Shown here: piece after piece, positions 10,903-22,526 of the stretch
Position numbering within the stretch: position 1 is the first letter of the stretch
How the letters are laid out: each line of letters starts with the position of its first letter
Assembly: GCA_028583415.1 (NCBI GenBank)
Contig: CM053276.1
Span: 11,925,774-11,989,773 of the forward strand
Reading direction: 5' to 3'
Length of the DNA stretch: 64,000 nt
DNA from: Protea cynaroides
Lineage: Eukaryota > Streptophyta > Magnoliopsida > Proteales > Proteaceae
The notes under the pieces: model-generated
Told to the model about the DNA's origin: nothing
What the model saw: only the letters and a program-made list of their open reading frames with translations
Databases searched by the model: none
Made by a program: the position numbers and the translations under genes

Positions 10903-11321
10903 ACTACCACGTTAATAGAAACATACATTTTCATGTAGAGTTAAGTTTTCTTTTTATTCCTATGGTAAGTTTGCAATATAATAGTAGAAATGTTTGTTGT
11001 AACTTTTTATTGTAAGACTTTCTCTTTATTCTGAGTTTGTCATATAAAATAGTAGAAATGTTTGTTATAGCTTGTTTCTAGAAGACCGTGTTGTGAGTTT
11101 GCCATATATAATAGTAAAAATTTTTGTTGTAGTTTTTCTCTCGAAGACTATGTTGTGAGTTTGCCATATATAATAGTAGATATGTTTATTGTAGTTTGCT
11201 TCTGTAAAACTAGCAATTAGCTACATTTAGAAATGAATTAAGTAAAAGAAATCTTTTGTTGAGTCTTATTCCAATCTTACAAACCGCAATAGATTCCAAT
11301 CCTATTTTGTGGATGTTGTGG
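10903..11321 (+). other. 3' flank of TIR copy A with internal short repeats
   Basis: After the stop, a unit of about 65 bp containing ATAATAGTA and TTTGTTGTAGYTT is repeated four times (near 10978, 11047, 11108, 11169). Copy B has the same array. This is likely the 3' UTR and flank. No clear poly(A) signal could be chosen. It ends at the junction with the 11322-12004 fragment. Confidence 0.6.
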
Positions 11322-12004
11322 TTACACTCAGACTGGGATCTAAAAAATTCTCACTTTCAGATCTCATCCACTCATGCCAGTGGAGGGTAAGAAGACTGGA
11401 GTCGCCACCTAGATAAGGTCTAGGACCTATAAATGATGTCCTTCAATGGAGGGACACTAATGACTCACACAAATGGAACAGCTATCTTGTCTCACAAAAA
11501 ACGGGTAAGTGCCAATTTATAAGTTGGGAAGGTGTTAGGCACCCAACTCGCCCGACTGAACCGGTCTCCTTAAATCATATCATTCCTACAGTTTATGAAT
11601 GTTTGGGGCTATTTAATCTAATTAAATTATAAAGTATAAAAAAAGTCCTAATTTGATCTCTAATTCTTTATTAACTATGCATGGCATAAGCTGAAATTAA
11701 ACAATTTAAACAAGAAAAATAATTACAAAATGAATCAAAGGATTTAAAAAATAGCTTAATCATACAACAAAAGAAAGAAAAAAATATATATAACATATGA
11801 TCGAGGTATGGAAAAATCCCAAGCCGCCTACGTATCTTGTGCGGCGGGAATCAGACCAAACGTAGTTTGGGTGGGTATGTACGTATCTGGTGTGTGCAAG
11901 AAACAGAGAGCGAACTATCAAGCTTGGGTTCAATTGCTTGATTGGTAACTCCATTCGCTTCCCAAAAGAAACAGAAACAAAGGAGTGCGTGGCCCTAGAC
12001 TCAA
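11322..12004. repeat. Retroelement-derived fragment at the duplication junction
   Basis: The fragment is nearly identical to 27669-28362. That stretch joins an unclassified dispersed repeat (marks: GGAGTCGCCACCTAGAT, GGTGTTAGGCACCC) to the start of a gypsy protease. It begins where TIR copy B continues as unrelated DNA (after GTTGTGGTTA). It stops at CAAATAATACT, directly followed by the cytochrome b5 3' flank copy (ATAATTTTTT). Its last part, on the minus strand, encodes a degraded stretch reading MELPIKQLNPSLIVRS. Confidence 0.8.
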
Positions 12005-12095
12005 ATAATACTATAATTTTTTTTTTTTTTTTAAACTGGCGATTAAAATCCTTTTAGTATGTAGCTTAACTCTGTTTTGGTTCCCAGTATCAATC

Positions 12096-12229
12096 GCAAA
12101 AAAATCGTCGTCTCTGGCGTCGACCCTCCGGCCGTCATCCGACAGACGGAATGCATCGATATACGTGCGGTGCATTCCGGCCCGGTCCGATGATGGGTGA
12201 AGGTCGGCGAGCGGAGACGATTTGAGTCC
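12096..12229. mobile_element. Foldback MITE, duplicated copy of the 6126 element
   Basis: It occupies the same position in the duplicated block, with flanking GTATCAATC at 12087-12095 and 12230-12238. It was therefore copied with the block and is not a new insertion. The inner arms differ by clustered CTG/CAG losses and small indels that spoil the hairpin. Confidence 0.85.
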
Positions 12230-13065
12230 GTATCAATCGATAGTTGTAGGTTTGATTTTTTTTTTTCTTTAATTATAAAACATTCTTTTTTGGCCGCAAG
12301 TACTCACGACCATGGCCCGGATTTTTCCGGCCAAAGGGCTATCCCGTGATTGACCGGAGGGTCGCAAATATAGGCATCTCTTGAAAGGAGCCAACAAATG
12401 AGGGTTTTTTCCCATTCGATAGCTCGTACCGATCTTGTCTAAACTAACTCGAAAGCGACGCGGACCGAATTGTTGTTGGACATGTTTCGGGTTGAGGCAT
12501 GGGATATCTTACTAGTCCCGGTCCAATGCGGGCTGGCCCAAAATCGGCCCGAAAAATAGACCGATGAGCCCAATCCCGATAATGGCCCGAACCAAATCGA
12601 TTTAGACCGAATATTAAACCCTAGCTTCACTACTTTAGCCTTTTAAATGGCCGTAACGGATTTCTTACAGAGTTTTCAACCCGAACCGACCCGAACCAGA
12701 TCGATAACAACCTGATAAGCGAAGCCCGACAACAACCCAAAACCCAACCGCTCCATTAGTTAATGTGCACAGTTCAGCCCACCCAACCTGAACCTCTTAG
12801 TGGAAATATTTCGGTCAGGTCCTACAAAGCCTGGCAGGAAAATGGCCCCGACCAAAACTGGCCCAAACCGGTCTACTGACACCCTTACCTCAGACAAAGG
12901 GTGATCCACAAAGGACGGGAAACATGGGGAAGAAAGGCTGGCGTGCAAACAATGGGAGAGGGGGTGTCGAACTAATGACCTTGATGCCACAACCATGTCA
13001 GAGACACTTCTCCTGATTTACTTTGTAACCAATAAATATAAAAGAGAAGAATATAAGAAAGTGAT

Positions 13066-13205
13066 CCCAAGGGGATAGCTCCATTGGTACTTGGTAAGAA
13101 TTAAGATGTCAGGAGTCCAAATCCATTATGTCTATTTGTCTGAATAACCATTAAGATGTCATGATCCATTACGTCTATTTGTCTGAATAACCGTAAGTAT
13201 AAGAA
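13066..13205 (+). repeat. tRNA-derived SINE-like segment (copy in unit 2)
   Basis: Counterpart of 7105-7250: GGGGATAGCTCCATTGGTA, then GGAGTCCAAATCC. The second of the two internal B-box-like units has lost several bases (GTCATGATCC). Confidence 0.45.
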
Positions 13206-13784
13206 ATAGAAATTCATCGGGAAACTTCAAGCTTTCAGCATTAGGGAAAACTATAAAGGAAGTAACGAAGTTAAGGGATGGGGGTGGCTCAGCCCATTTG
13301 GGGCAGATCTGGGCCTGGGATTTCTAGATCAGGCCCATCGTATGTATGAGGCTCCAGTTATTGCCAGCTTTGTCCCGGCTCAATATTAAGTATAGCTAAA
13401 TTAAAAATGCATCCTGTTGTAGGGTTAGTTTTACTTACATTGAAAGAAGTGTATTATTTAGAAAGTCAAAAAAAAAAAAAAAAAAAATTCAACGACTACT
13501 TTTCCATTACTACAAGATTTTTCCATATACTTGTTTGATAAAGAAGAATAACCACCTCATTTCCATGAAATAAAAAAATAAAAAAAAAAACAAACGGTAT
13601 CATGGAGTCATGGGCTCTTCTGTTGGTGCAAGGGCCACACTGGCTGACAGCAATCTTCCTGGACTTACTAGTTTTGGGCTTAAGCCCAATTCGGACCAAA
13701 ACTATCTGAAGCATACAAAAGAAATTTGAAACATTCATCTCAGAGAATGTATCAAGCCTTCAACTAAAAAACATAACATTGCGA

Positions 13785-14345
13785 TTAAGGGTGTAAATTG
13801 ATCCAGTTTCAGCTTAATCGGTTTGATCCGGTTTGGTTTTAGATATAGTAGACATAAACTAGAATCAAATTTATTAATAATAGGTTCGAAAAGACCAAAC
13901 TAAAATTGAATACTAATTTATTTGGTCTAATCGATTTCTAATCAGTTTTATAATAATGTTGTACAAATCCATTCTCACGATGGCGGAAGTCTTGGAGGAG
14001 GGTTTAGAAAAGCATGAGATTATTGGAGGCCAAACAAAGGAGTTCAAGTAAATATTGGATTTAAAATCACCATGGAGCCCGACCCATCATTATGATATTG
14101 AAAGACGCACTTTTGGTTAGGACAAGTTCATTTTCAATTTCAATCCTCAATGGAGGATTTAAGGAAGAATCTCAAAGACACTTTAGAGATTATCTATGTT
14201 ATTTTATAAACCGATTTTCTATTGGATTGAAACCATCAATTTTTGGTTCAAACCAAATCCAAACCGGTTATATATGGTTCAATTCGGTTCTTAAATGCCA
14301 GTTTTGATTTGGATAGCAATTTTGGTTTAGTATTGACACCCTTAA
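13785..14345. mobile_element. MITE with TTAAGGGTGT ends (copy 2)
   Basis: Counterpart of 7851-8412, with ends TTAAGGGTGT and ACACCCTTAA. It is carried by the block duplication. Confidence 0.55.
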
Positions 14346-16188
14346 CTGCAACTACAACTGTTATTTTCATCTCTTTTGATTGTTGCTGTTAAAATTATTT
14401 GCTTCTAATGCCCTTGGAGCCAAATCATGTAGAAATTAAACACGAAAAGCCTTTCTCTTTGTCCCTTTCTCTATTTCGGCTTCAACTTTTGAGCTCTTGG
14501 CCGGCAGTGGGCTTTGCTTCTGCAATGTTACCGAGAAAGAAACTGCATAATTTTGGTTTTTCCTGGTGGACTCGACATTACGAGAGAATGCTGAATTGGA
14601 ATTTGATCGGTTTGGCTCGGCTCGACTCAGCTGGCCTTAGCTGGCCCACTTACATTTTATTTAGTAGGGCTGCAATAGGGTTAGATTGGGCTGGGGTTTT
14701 TAAAACTCCAGCCCAACCCTGAGTCCACTTATCTGGGTCCAGGGTCATGCCCTGCTAGCCCTGACTCAGGGCCTGAAAAATCTAACCCTACCCTCTCTTA
14801 GGAGTGGGTTAGGCTAACCCTGATTTACCATGATCTTGGGGAGGAGGAAAGGAGATTCAGGGGGTGAGACAAGTTAGGAAGAAGGGCAAAAAAAGAATAA
14901 GAAAGAAGAAGAAAAAGAAAAAGAAGACATGGTTGGGCTGGGCTCAGCTCAGCTCAAGGTCTCAACCCTGGCCTGACTCAAGACTAGACAGCCATGACCA
15001 GCACTCGTGGCCATATCTCAACCCGGTACCGTTCGGGCTGAGGATGGGTGAGGGCGAGTTCAGGATGACATGATCAAACTCGCACCCACTCTCTAAGCCT
15101 GAGGATGGGGAAAGAAAAAAAAAATGCAACGTTTCCAAGTGACCTGTTATCTCTTTTATTGGGCTGGAATTAGCAATTTCATATGCATGGATGTTTCGGT
15201 TGGATTTGACTGTGATTTGAGGTTGAAACTGGTTTAGGTGGATTTATAGGAATTGATTAATATTTGTTCCTTCATTATCCTCCATTGAAAATGTGGATAT
15301 TGATGTCCACCAGATCAGCACAAAACCCAACCTTCTTCCAACCCAAATACTAATAATATCTTTTCATGCATTGACCCAATGACGGCACACAAAAGCAAAT
15401 AAGAGTCCAATGGGGCTTGACAAGGCCGGTGTTAATTAGAAAGACCCTTTAATAATAGGGTGGTTTGGTTCCAATTCCTTAATCATTCTGAACACTCAAA
15501 AGTTTACCTCTAAGGATTTATATGGGATTGAAATTTTTTGAGTCTTTAACCATAAGAAAGATTTATAACAAATAAGCATGTTTAAGGATTTATATAGAAC
15601 TAAAAAGTTGGTTGCAATAAGTCTACCATGAATTGAAACATGACCAATATCATTACCGGAGCAATCTTGAATCTAATTCACCAAATCTTCCGATAAAATC
15701 AATACCTAAAATATGTTCATGTTTTGTCTTTTCTTCACAATTGTAATTATGACTTTAAGTCTCTACTACAATGACTTGAATTTAAACATCAATACATTTA
15801 TAGAACAACACCTATGGCCCCCGATAGCACCTATATTAAATATAATATAAAATTCAAATCATCCAAATCAATATCTTTTAAAACCATTATCTATGTCAAC
15901 AACCCAAATTAAACGGTTTTGGATGATTCTGGTTCCATCCACTTCTTAAATAGTCTATCAGCTCTGGAACTATTGGCAACTTGTTTCAAAACTGTCCCGT
16001 CCCAGTTAGTATTCGGACCCAAAAATCACTCCATGGTACAATTTTGAAACGAGTACTGTAACAGTTCAATTTTAAGACGGTTCCTAGTTTCGGACCCCAA
16101 ATGACAGCGTCATTATTTTGTCATGATCTCAACACTTAATGTGGAGGGTTGTACAAAAGATGTTCTTACCAATGCCTACCAATAGGAA
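14346..16188. repeat. Block repeated at 22226-23130 and 1030-3600
   Basis: 14350-15120 resembles 22226-23110 (shared GCCCTTGGAGCCAAATCATG-like start and TTTTTCCTGGTGGACTC). 15160-15620 resembles 1030-1900, and 15770-16100 resembles 3240-3600. Short open frames here show no family motif. The stretch has no counterpart inside unit 1, so it was lost there or gained here. Confidence 0.6.
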
Positions 16189-16197
16189 TTGATCATG

Positions 16198-16405
16198 GTA
16201 TTCACATCGTTTCCTCCCAATGATTTTGGGAGGACATGGCAATCTATCTCGAATGACTGCCACATGGCTCTCGGGTGAATCTGAGACCCACGTCTGGGTG
16301 TCGGCTCAGACGTGGGTCTCAGATTCACCCGAGAGCCATGTAGCAGTCATCCGAGATAGGTTGCCATGTCCTCCCAAAATCATTGGGAGGAGACGATGTG
16401 GACTC
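16198..16405. mobile_element. Near-perfect foldback MITE, Mutator-like (copy 5)
   Basis: A 208-bp element whose two arms of about 95 bp are nearly exact reverse complements around a short loop near 16300. Ends are GTATTCACATCGTTTCC and (reverse complement) GAGTCCACATCGTCTCC. Perfect 9-bp target duplications TTGATCATG lie at 16189-16197 and 16406-16414. The transcript would form a long hairpin. The high arm identity suggests recent activity. Confidence 0.9.
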
Positions 16406-16454
16406 TTGATCATGATGGATCATTCAATAGGTGGGCAAGGTTCTAGGGATTGGA

Positions 16455-18010
16455 AAAAATCAATTGGGAGTTATCACATCATATCGGAGTCAAAACGATT
16501 AGCGAAGATTGTTTCAAGTTGTGCTAAACAATTCTTGGGAATTTTGGGGTTGATTCAAATGTCAATAATACCCTCCGTATTCAGGCGCCAACGATGGTGA
16601 CCAAATAAAGGTGCGTAAAAAATCAGTGTCACTGCCAACGCAGTCGCCAGTGTCAATAAGTCGAAATAATTTATTTATTAATTTTTTATTTAGAAAATAA
16701 TTTATTGATAAGGACATTATGATCTCATAGCCACAGTCGGTGAACCTCATGCAATGGAAGCATCAAGATCTGACGGTGTTCTTGTGTTGGTTGGATCTCC
16801 GCATATTAGTTAAAACTCTTTTTAAACGCATATCATACTGTTGTATCGTATTTAATCATTTAATACGGGTATTGCTGTATTGATCTTAAAAATATTTTAA
16901 AATACTCCATATTCCAAACATTGTCGTTTAAAATGCATCTCGTACCGTATCCATATTTTAATGTATTTTAACCTTCATCTTTAATAAATAATGAATCGAT
17001 TAATCCCATATTCTTTAATATTCTTATTGCTTTCTACATGTAACCGATGTGGGATTAAAGGCTGTCACTTCCTCATAATTGTTTATAAACTCATTACTTT
17101 ATTACTTGTTAGGATGAGGTGTGGGTTATGAGTTATAACAATTCCATATTGTAAGCCACCATTGATCTCTCTCTCTCTCTTTCTCTTTCTCTTTCTCTTC
17201 TCTCTCTCTCTCTCTCTCTCCAATTGGATTCATGCTTAGATTTTTGGACAAACATAAAACATCAATTAACTATTTGACTGAAAATGAGATAATTCTCACC
17301 ATTTTATGACCAAACACTTTATAAATGTCATCTATTCCTATTGATTTATGTATGATTTTTCAATAGATTTACATGTTTCATTAATATAATTCTTCAATTC
17401 ATGAGTGTATGTTGTCACTTTTTTCACTGTATCGTATTATATCTGATCCGTTTAAAACTCGTACCGTCCGTTTTTGTTTTTTTTTTTCCGTTCTCAAAAT
17501 GTTTGACCTTTTTTTGATCGTACCATTTTTGTTTTGCTCCATTTAAAGTCCGTTCCATCCCGTTTTATTTTTTTGCCGTTTTCATTTTAACTAACTATGG
17601 GTTGGATCATTGGATGCATAAAAAATCTTAGGGTAGATATTCCTTGTGGTGGCTGGATCAATGAATGCATATATTCCTTGCGGTGGCCAGATCAATGGCT
17701 TTCATATATTCCTTGTGGTGGATGGATCGTTGATGCATAAGAAATCTTAGGGTGGATCTTACTTGTGTTGACTGGTCAACCACGTCAGCGTCCCTCTAAA
17801 ACTTTATTCTTCTCTCAGGAGCACGATGGAAAAAAAACTACAGTCAGCAGCAGGACGTTTCCATATTAAAAATTAAAAACGGGGGTTGACTCTTTAGTTT
17901 ATAAGACATTAAATGATCCAGATCGACTTAATTTAAACAATATGAGATTATTCTCATAACAGATCAATCTATAGATTTTTGCATACTTAAACAGAGAGAC
18001 TTAGAAGTCA
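16455..18010. repeat. Unit 2 intergenic block (pairs with 8441-9480)
   Basis: 16455-16560 pairs with 8441-8537, 16560-16790 with 8969-9190, and 17740-18010 with 9240-9480. The stretch 16800-17600 is an AT-rich insertion with a CT/CTTTCT run (17168-17220). It shows no coding signal or recognisable ends. Confidence 0.65.
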
Positions 18011-18070
18011 GATTGCAGCTCTCTTAGCAGTCTCAAAAATCAATCAGAAATCCTTCAGCTTGACAGTAGT

Positions 18071-18256
18071 ATGGCATCGACAGAAGAGAACAGTGAAGGT
18101 ATTTCCATACTTCAATATTTTGGTTTACATATGGTTTGTAAGCATTGTCTTATGCGTAGGCGCCAATCTGTTTTTAGTTTCTGTTAAAATTGTTTTGCGT
18201 GCGACTGCCCAACGGTTAGTTTTGGGTCGGGATTTCATATGCATGGATGTTTTGGT

Positions 18257-18287
<31 letters not shown>

Positions 18288-19254
18288 GCTGGTCTTTTAA
18301 TTTTTCCGGGCCCCTTCCTGGGCAACATTCCGTGCTTGCCTGAACATAAGGGATAAGGGTCGCAGTTTTTTCGAAAATTTGCTTCATTGCTGAAGCATTA
18401 TGTCTTTTTAGGAAACACCTACCTATCCAGAGAGAGAGAGAGAGAGAGTCTTAATTTATTTATTTATTTTTTGTTAATGGTGTGACTATATATTGCCATG
18501 CTTGCTTCCATCTTTTTCCATGTACTAATTTGTCCCCGTTATTAACTGACTGTCTCTCTTCAGGTTCAGGAATGAGTTTCAGAAAAAATTTGAATGTCAA
18601 GGATGATCAAAGGGTTTACCCAAAGAAGAAAAAGAAAAATAAAAAAAAGAATGATCAAAGGGTTTACCAAAAAGAAAAAAGGGAAAAAAATGAAAAAGAG
18701 GAAAAAAAGGATGATCGATCGACTTTACCAAAATTAAAAAAGAACCACTGTTTACTGTTGTTATTTCTTATTTTCTTTTGTTTTATCAAATACGAAAGCA
18801 TGAGTCTCTCCCTTAGTACAACAAGTCGGATGCCGCCCTATAACATTTTCATTAGTTATCGTGTGAAGGAAACGAGGTTGAACATTGCTACATTGCTTTA
18901 CAATCGTTTTATCGATCTAAAACTCCATCCCTTCTTAGACTACAAGACCATAAATCCTGGCAACGACCTTCAGGGGAACATCGAATATGCTATACAAGAC
19001 TGTAAGGTTGGAGTGGTCATCTTCTCTCCAGATTATTGCAATTCTCGTTACTGTCTCTTTGAGTTGACTCTCCTGATTGAATTGAAGAAGAAGGTTATTC
19101 CCATCTTTTATAATGTCAACCCCTATGATCTTGTGCTTCTAGATGATCACAACAATTTTACAGCCGGCCAGTTGCATCGGTTTAAATCGGCCCTTCAACA
19201 GGCCAAAGGCAAGATGGGCTTTGTGTTTGATCCAAGCAATGGGTAAAGACTCCA

Positions 19255-19291
<37 letters not shown>

Positions 19292-19587
19292 CTTACCATT
19301 TTTATGCTTTTTCATTTTCACCTCTTCAATTCTCTTGTCAGGTGCCCTATGATCAGTAACCATTTTAGTAAATTTAGCCATTGGATGATTCAAATTTTCA
19401 AGTTCTTCACAATTATTTTTTTCAAGTTTTATAGATATGGTTTCCTTTGATTTTGAATCATTTTGACTAATGGTTTTTCAATGACTTTTGCAGGGATTGG
19501 TCGGATCTATTAAAACAAGTTTCTGACAGCGTGGTGCAAATCCTGATGGATCTGGAAGCTGATGGATTTAGAGGCAGAAGAAAATAA
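18071..19587 (+). CDS. TIR-only (TX-type) protein, copy B; intact frame
   Basis: Proposed exons are 18071-18098, 18564-19242 and 19494-19587. All splice sites are GT-AG, and phases join to one frame of about 265 codons from MASTEENSE to FRGRRK. The order is a short acidic start, a Lys-rich stretch, a hydrophobic stretch of about 13 residues (CLLLLFLIFFCFI), a short Ser/Thr stretch, then the TIR domain from MPPYNIFISYRVKETR. It includes PFLDYK, CKVGVVIFSPDYCNSRYCLFEL with the likely catalytic Glu, and KKVIPIFYNV. The Asp usual in Y-D-x-F-I-S is Asn here, whereas copy A keeps Asp. The last exon adds GDWSDLLKQVSDSVVQILMD. The compact TIR-only form fits the conserved TX group. Whether the Lys-rich/hydrophobic part is translated or lies upstream of the true start at MPPYNIF cannot be settled from DNA alone. 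Confidence 0.85.
18260..18287. repeat. (TA)n run in TIR copy B first intron
   Basis: A short AT dinucleotide run absent from copy A, where the first intron is about 145 bp shorter. Confidence 0.9.
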
Positions 19588-20640
19588 ACTACCACGTCAA
19601 TAGAAACATACATTTTCATGTAGAGTTAAATTTTTTTTTTATTCCTATGGTAAGTTTGCAATATAATAGTAGAAATGTTTGTTGTAACTTTTTATTGTAA
19701 GACTTTCTCTCTATTCTGAGTTTGTCATATAAAATAGTAGAAATGTTTGTTGTAGCTTGTTTCTAGAAGACCCTGTCGTGAGTTTGCCATATATAATAGT
19801 AAAAATTTTTGTTGTAGTTTTTCTCTCGAAGACTCTGTTGTGAGTTTGCCATATATAATAGTAGATATGTTTATTGTAGTTTGCTTCTGTAAAACTAGCA
19901 ATTAGCTACGTTTAGAAATGAATTAAGTAAAAAAAATCTTTTGTTGAGTCTCATTCCAATCTTACAAACCGCAATAGATTCCAATCCTATCTTGTGGATG
20001 TTGTGGTTATCCTTTCTAATTTATATAAGTGATTACTGGCATATCAACTTATCATCCAACGTGGTTAACCAATCTCCTTTTTATTTATGGGTCTTGCTTC
20101 GTGACATTGGCCAATGTCATGGAACATTGACAATGATACCTTTTGGGAGCACAAGATTGGGCATTGTAAATAGAAAGTATAAACAGCCTATGACTTCACC
20201 ACCATTAATTAGGACGATCATTAGAAGCATAAGCAACAATCATTAGAACATCTCTTGGGTTTTGAGTGTTGTGTAATTTGTTGTCTTCTTTTAAACTCGA
20301 GATGGAATGATCTACAATCAACAGGTTACACGATCGATCATTACTTTATGGAATAAAAATGAAATGTACTTTCAGAATTTTAGGACATTTTTCACACCTC
20401 TTTAATCTTAATATTCTCATATCTCCATCTTCCCCTATTTCATTTGTTATTTTCAGGGAATGCATATGTACTTTTCTTAAAATAAAGAATTTAAATAGGA
20501 AAAAGAAGGAAAGTTAATTACAATCAATGGCTAGTGTTAACAATCCATTGAAGGTCTTGGATCTCTCTCTCTCTCTTTCTCTCTAACACCTCTTTTTCTT
20601 TTTCTTTTTTGAATTTTTTATAATAATGTTTATTTTGGTA
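19588..20640. repeat. 3' flank of TIR copy B and following repeat unit
   Basis: 19630-19990 mirrors the copy A 3' flank with its short repeat array. 19866-20640 is then repeated in diverged form at 20806-21620. Shared marks include GGGTCTTGCTTYGTGACAT and ATGGAACATTGACA, a TTAATTAGGACGATC stretch and TTTTAAACT. A frame at 19941-20246 has no recognisable family and is treated as chance. Confidence 0.65.
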
Positions 20641-20799
20641 AATGATAAATTCTAGGATAATAGAGATAATAGATGGGTTTGGATCCTCTCCTGTCGTTGG
20701 AGGGATTCCAATCGTGATCCTCCGGATTCAATACATCGGTACATACACTGGGGGTAGGGTACTAGGCAAGGAAGTTGATCGTAAATTATCAATAAACCT

Positions 20800-21720
20800 A
20801 GAAGAAATGTTTATTGTAACCTGTTTCTGTAAGACAAGTAATTAACTGCATTTTGAAATGATCTAAGTGAAAAATGTTTTGTTGTGTCTTATTTTAATCT
20901 TACAAACAGCAGTTGATTCCAATATTTTCTTGAGTGATGTTGTGACTACTCTTTCTAAGTTATATAACTTGTAACTGGTATATAGATCGAGAGATCCTCT
21001 CATGTGGTTAACTAATCTCTTTTTTATTTATGGGTCTTGCTTTGTGACATCGGCCGATGTCATGGAACATTGACATCAATACCTTATGGGAGCACAAGAT
21101 TGGGCATTGTAAATAAAGGGTATAAGCAACATATGATCTCACCACCATTAATTAGGACGATCTTCAAACTTCAAAGCATCAATAGAAGCATAAGCAGCGG
21201 CCATTAGCAAATCTCTTGGGATTTGAGTGTTGTGTAATTTGTTGTCTTTCTTTTAAACTGGAGATGGAATATTCTACAATCTACAGGTTACAATTACACG
21301 ATGGATCAATACTTTATTTATGGAATAAAAATGAAATGTAGTTTCAGAATTTTAGGCACTTTGTACTTGTCTTTAATTTTATTCCTCTCGTATCTCCATC
21401 TTCCCCTATTTCCTGTTCACTATTCAGAAATGGATATCTAGTTTTTTTAAAATAAAAAATTTAAATAGGAAAAAGAAGGAAAGTTAATTACAGTCCATGG
21501 CTAGTGTTAACAGTCCATTGAAGGTTCTCTCTCTCTCTCTCTCCTATTTTTCTTTTTCTTTTTTGAATTTTTTTTATAATAATCTTTATATTGGTATATG
21601 ATAAATTCTAGGATAATAGAGATAATAGATAGGTTCGGATCCTCTCCTCTTGTTGGAGGGACTCCAATCGTGATCCTTCGGATTTAATACATCGGTATGT
21701 ACACCTGGCAAACTCAGATT
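20800..21720. repeat. Second copy of the TIR 3' flank unit, no TIR gene
   Basis: The stretch starts within the TIR 3' flank array (GAAATGTTTATTGTAACCTG) and is collinear with 19866-20700 down to the GGATCCTCTCCT stretch. A further partial copy is at 46138-46690. The TIR exons themselves are not present. Confidence 0.65.
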
Positions 21721-21979
21721 GTTAAAAATTCAATATTTATAAACATTAATTTTTTTAATATGTGCAAAATTAAAATAAAACATAATTGACAATAATTACA
21801 GTTCTTGTTAAAGACTAACAACTATATTCGAAAACTCACTTGATTTTAAAGAGGAACATCTACAATAGATGATTAATCACAAAAAAACTAATCAAGCCTT
21901 CAACTAAAAAGAATTTTACCAAAAAAAAAAAAAATAATAAAATAAAATAAATAAAAAACTAAAAAGCATAACATTGCGA

Positions 21980-22225
21980 CTAAAGGGTGTAAATTGACTC
22001 AGTTTTGGCTTAATCGGTTTGATCCCGTTTGGTTTTAGATATAGTAGAAATAAACTAAAATCAAATTAATTAATAATCAGTTTCAAGTGGTCAAACTAAA
22101 ATTGGATTGAAACCATCAATTTTTAGTTCAAACCAAAACCAAACTGCTTATAAACGGTTCAATTCAGTTCTTAAATGCCAGTTTTGATTCTGTTTGCAAT
22201 TTTGGTTTAATATTGACACCCTTAA
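21980..22225. mobile_element. MITE with TAAAGGGTGT ends (internally deleted)
   Basis: A short relative of 7851-8412. The left end is TAAAGGGTGTAAATTGA and the right end TATTGACACCCTTAA, with most of the interior missing. Confidence 0.5.
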
Positions 22226-22479
22226 CTTCAACTATGACTGTTCTTTTTCGTCTCTTTTGGTTATCACTGTTAAAATTATTTGTTTCTAATGCCCTTGAGC
22301 CAAATCATGTAGAAATTAAACATAGAAAGCCTTTGTTTTTCTCCTTTTCCCTATTTTGGGTTTCTCGGTCTGTACCAAGGCTTCAACCTTTGAGCTCATG
22401 GCAGGCAGTGGTCTTTGCTTGTGCAACGTTACTGGGAAAGAAACTGCGTTGTTTAGGTTTTTCCTGGTGGACTCAACAT

Positions 22480-22526
<47 letters not shown>

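Larger units (their letters stand above)
12005..14345. repeat. Duplicated block, copy 2 (pairs with 6041-8420)
   Basis: The block is collinear with 6041-8420, including the MITE at the same site with the same flanking GTATCAATC. The first 430 bases carry many CTG/CAG to CCG/CG differences relative to copy 1, while the later part is nearly identical. No gene is seen. Confidence 0.88.

Noticed and set aside
16220..16600. 126-codon frame across the foldback element
   Set aside because: It spans the hairpin MITE and its flank, so the frame is chance within an inverted repeat.
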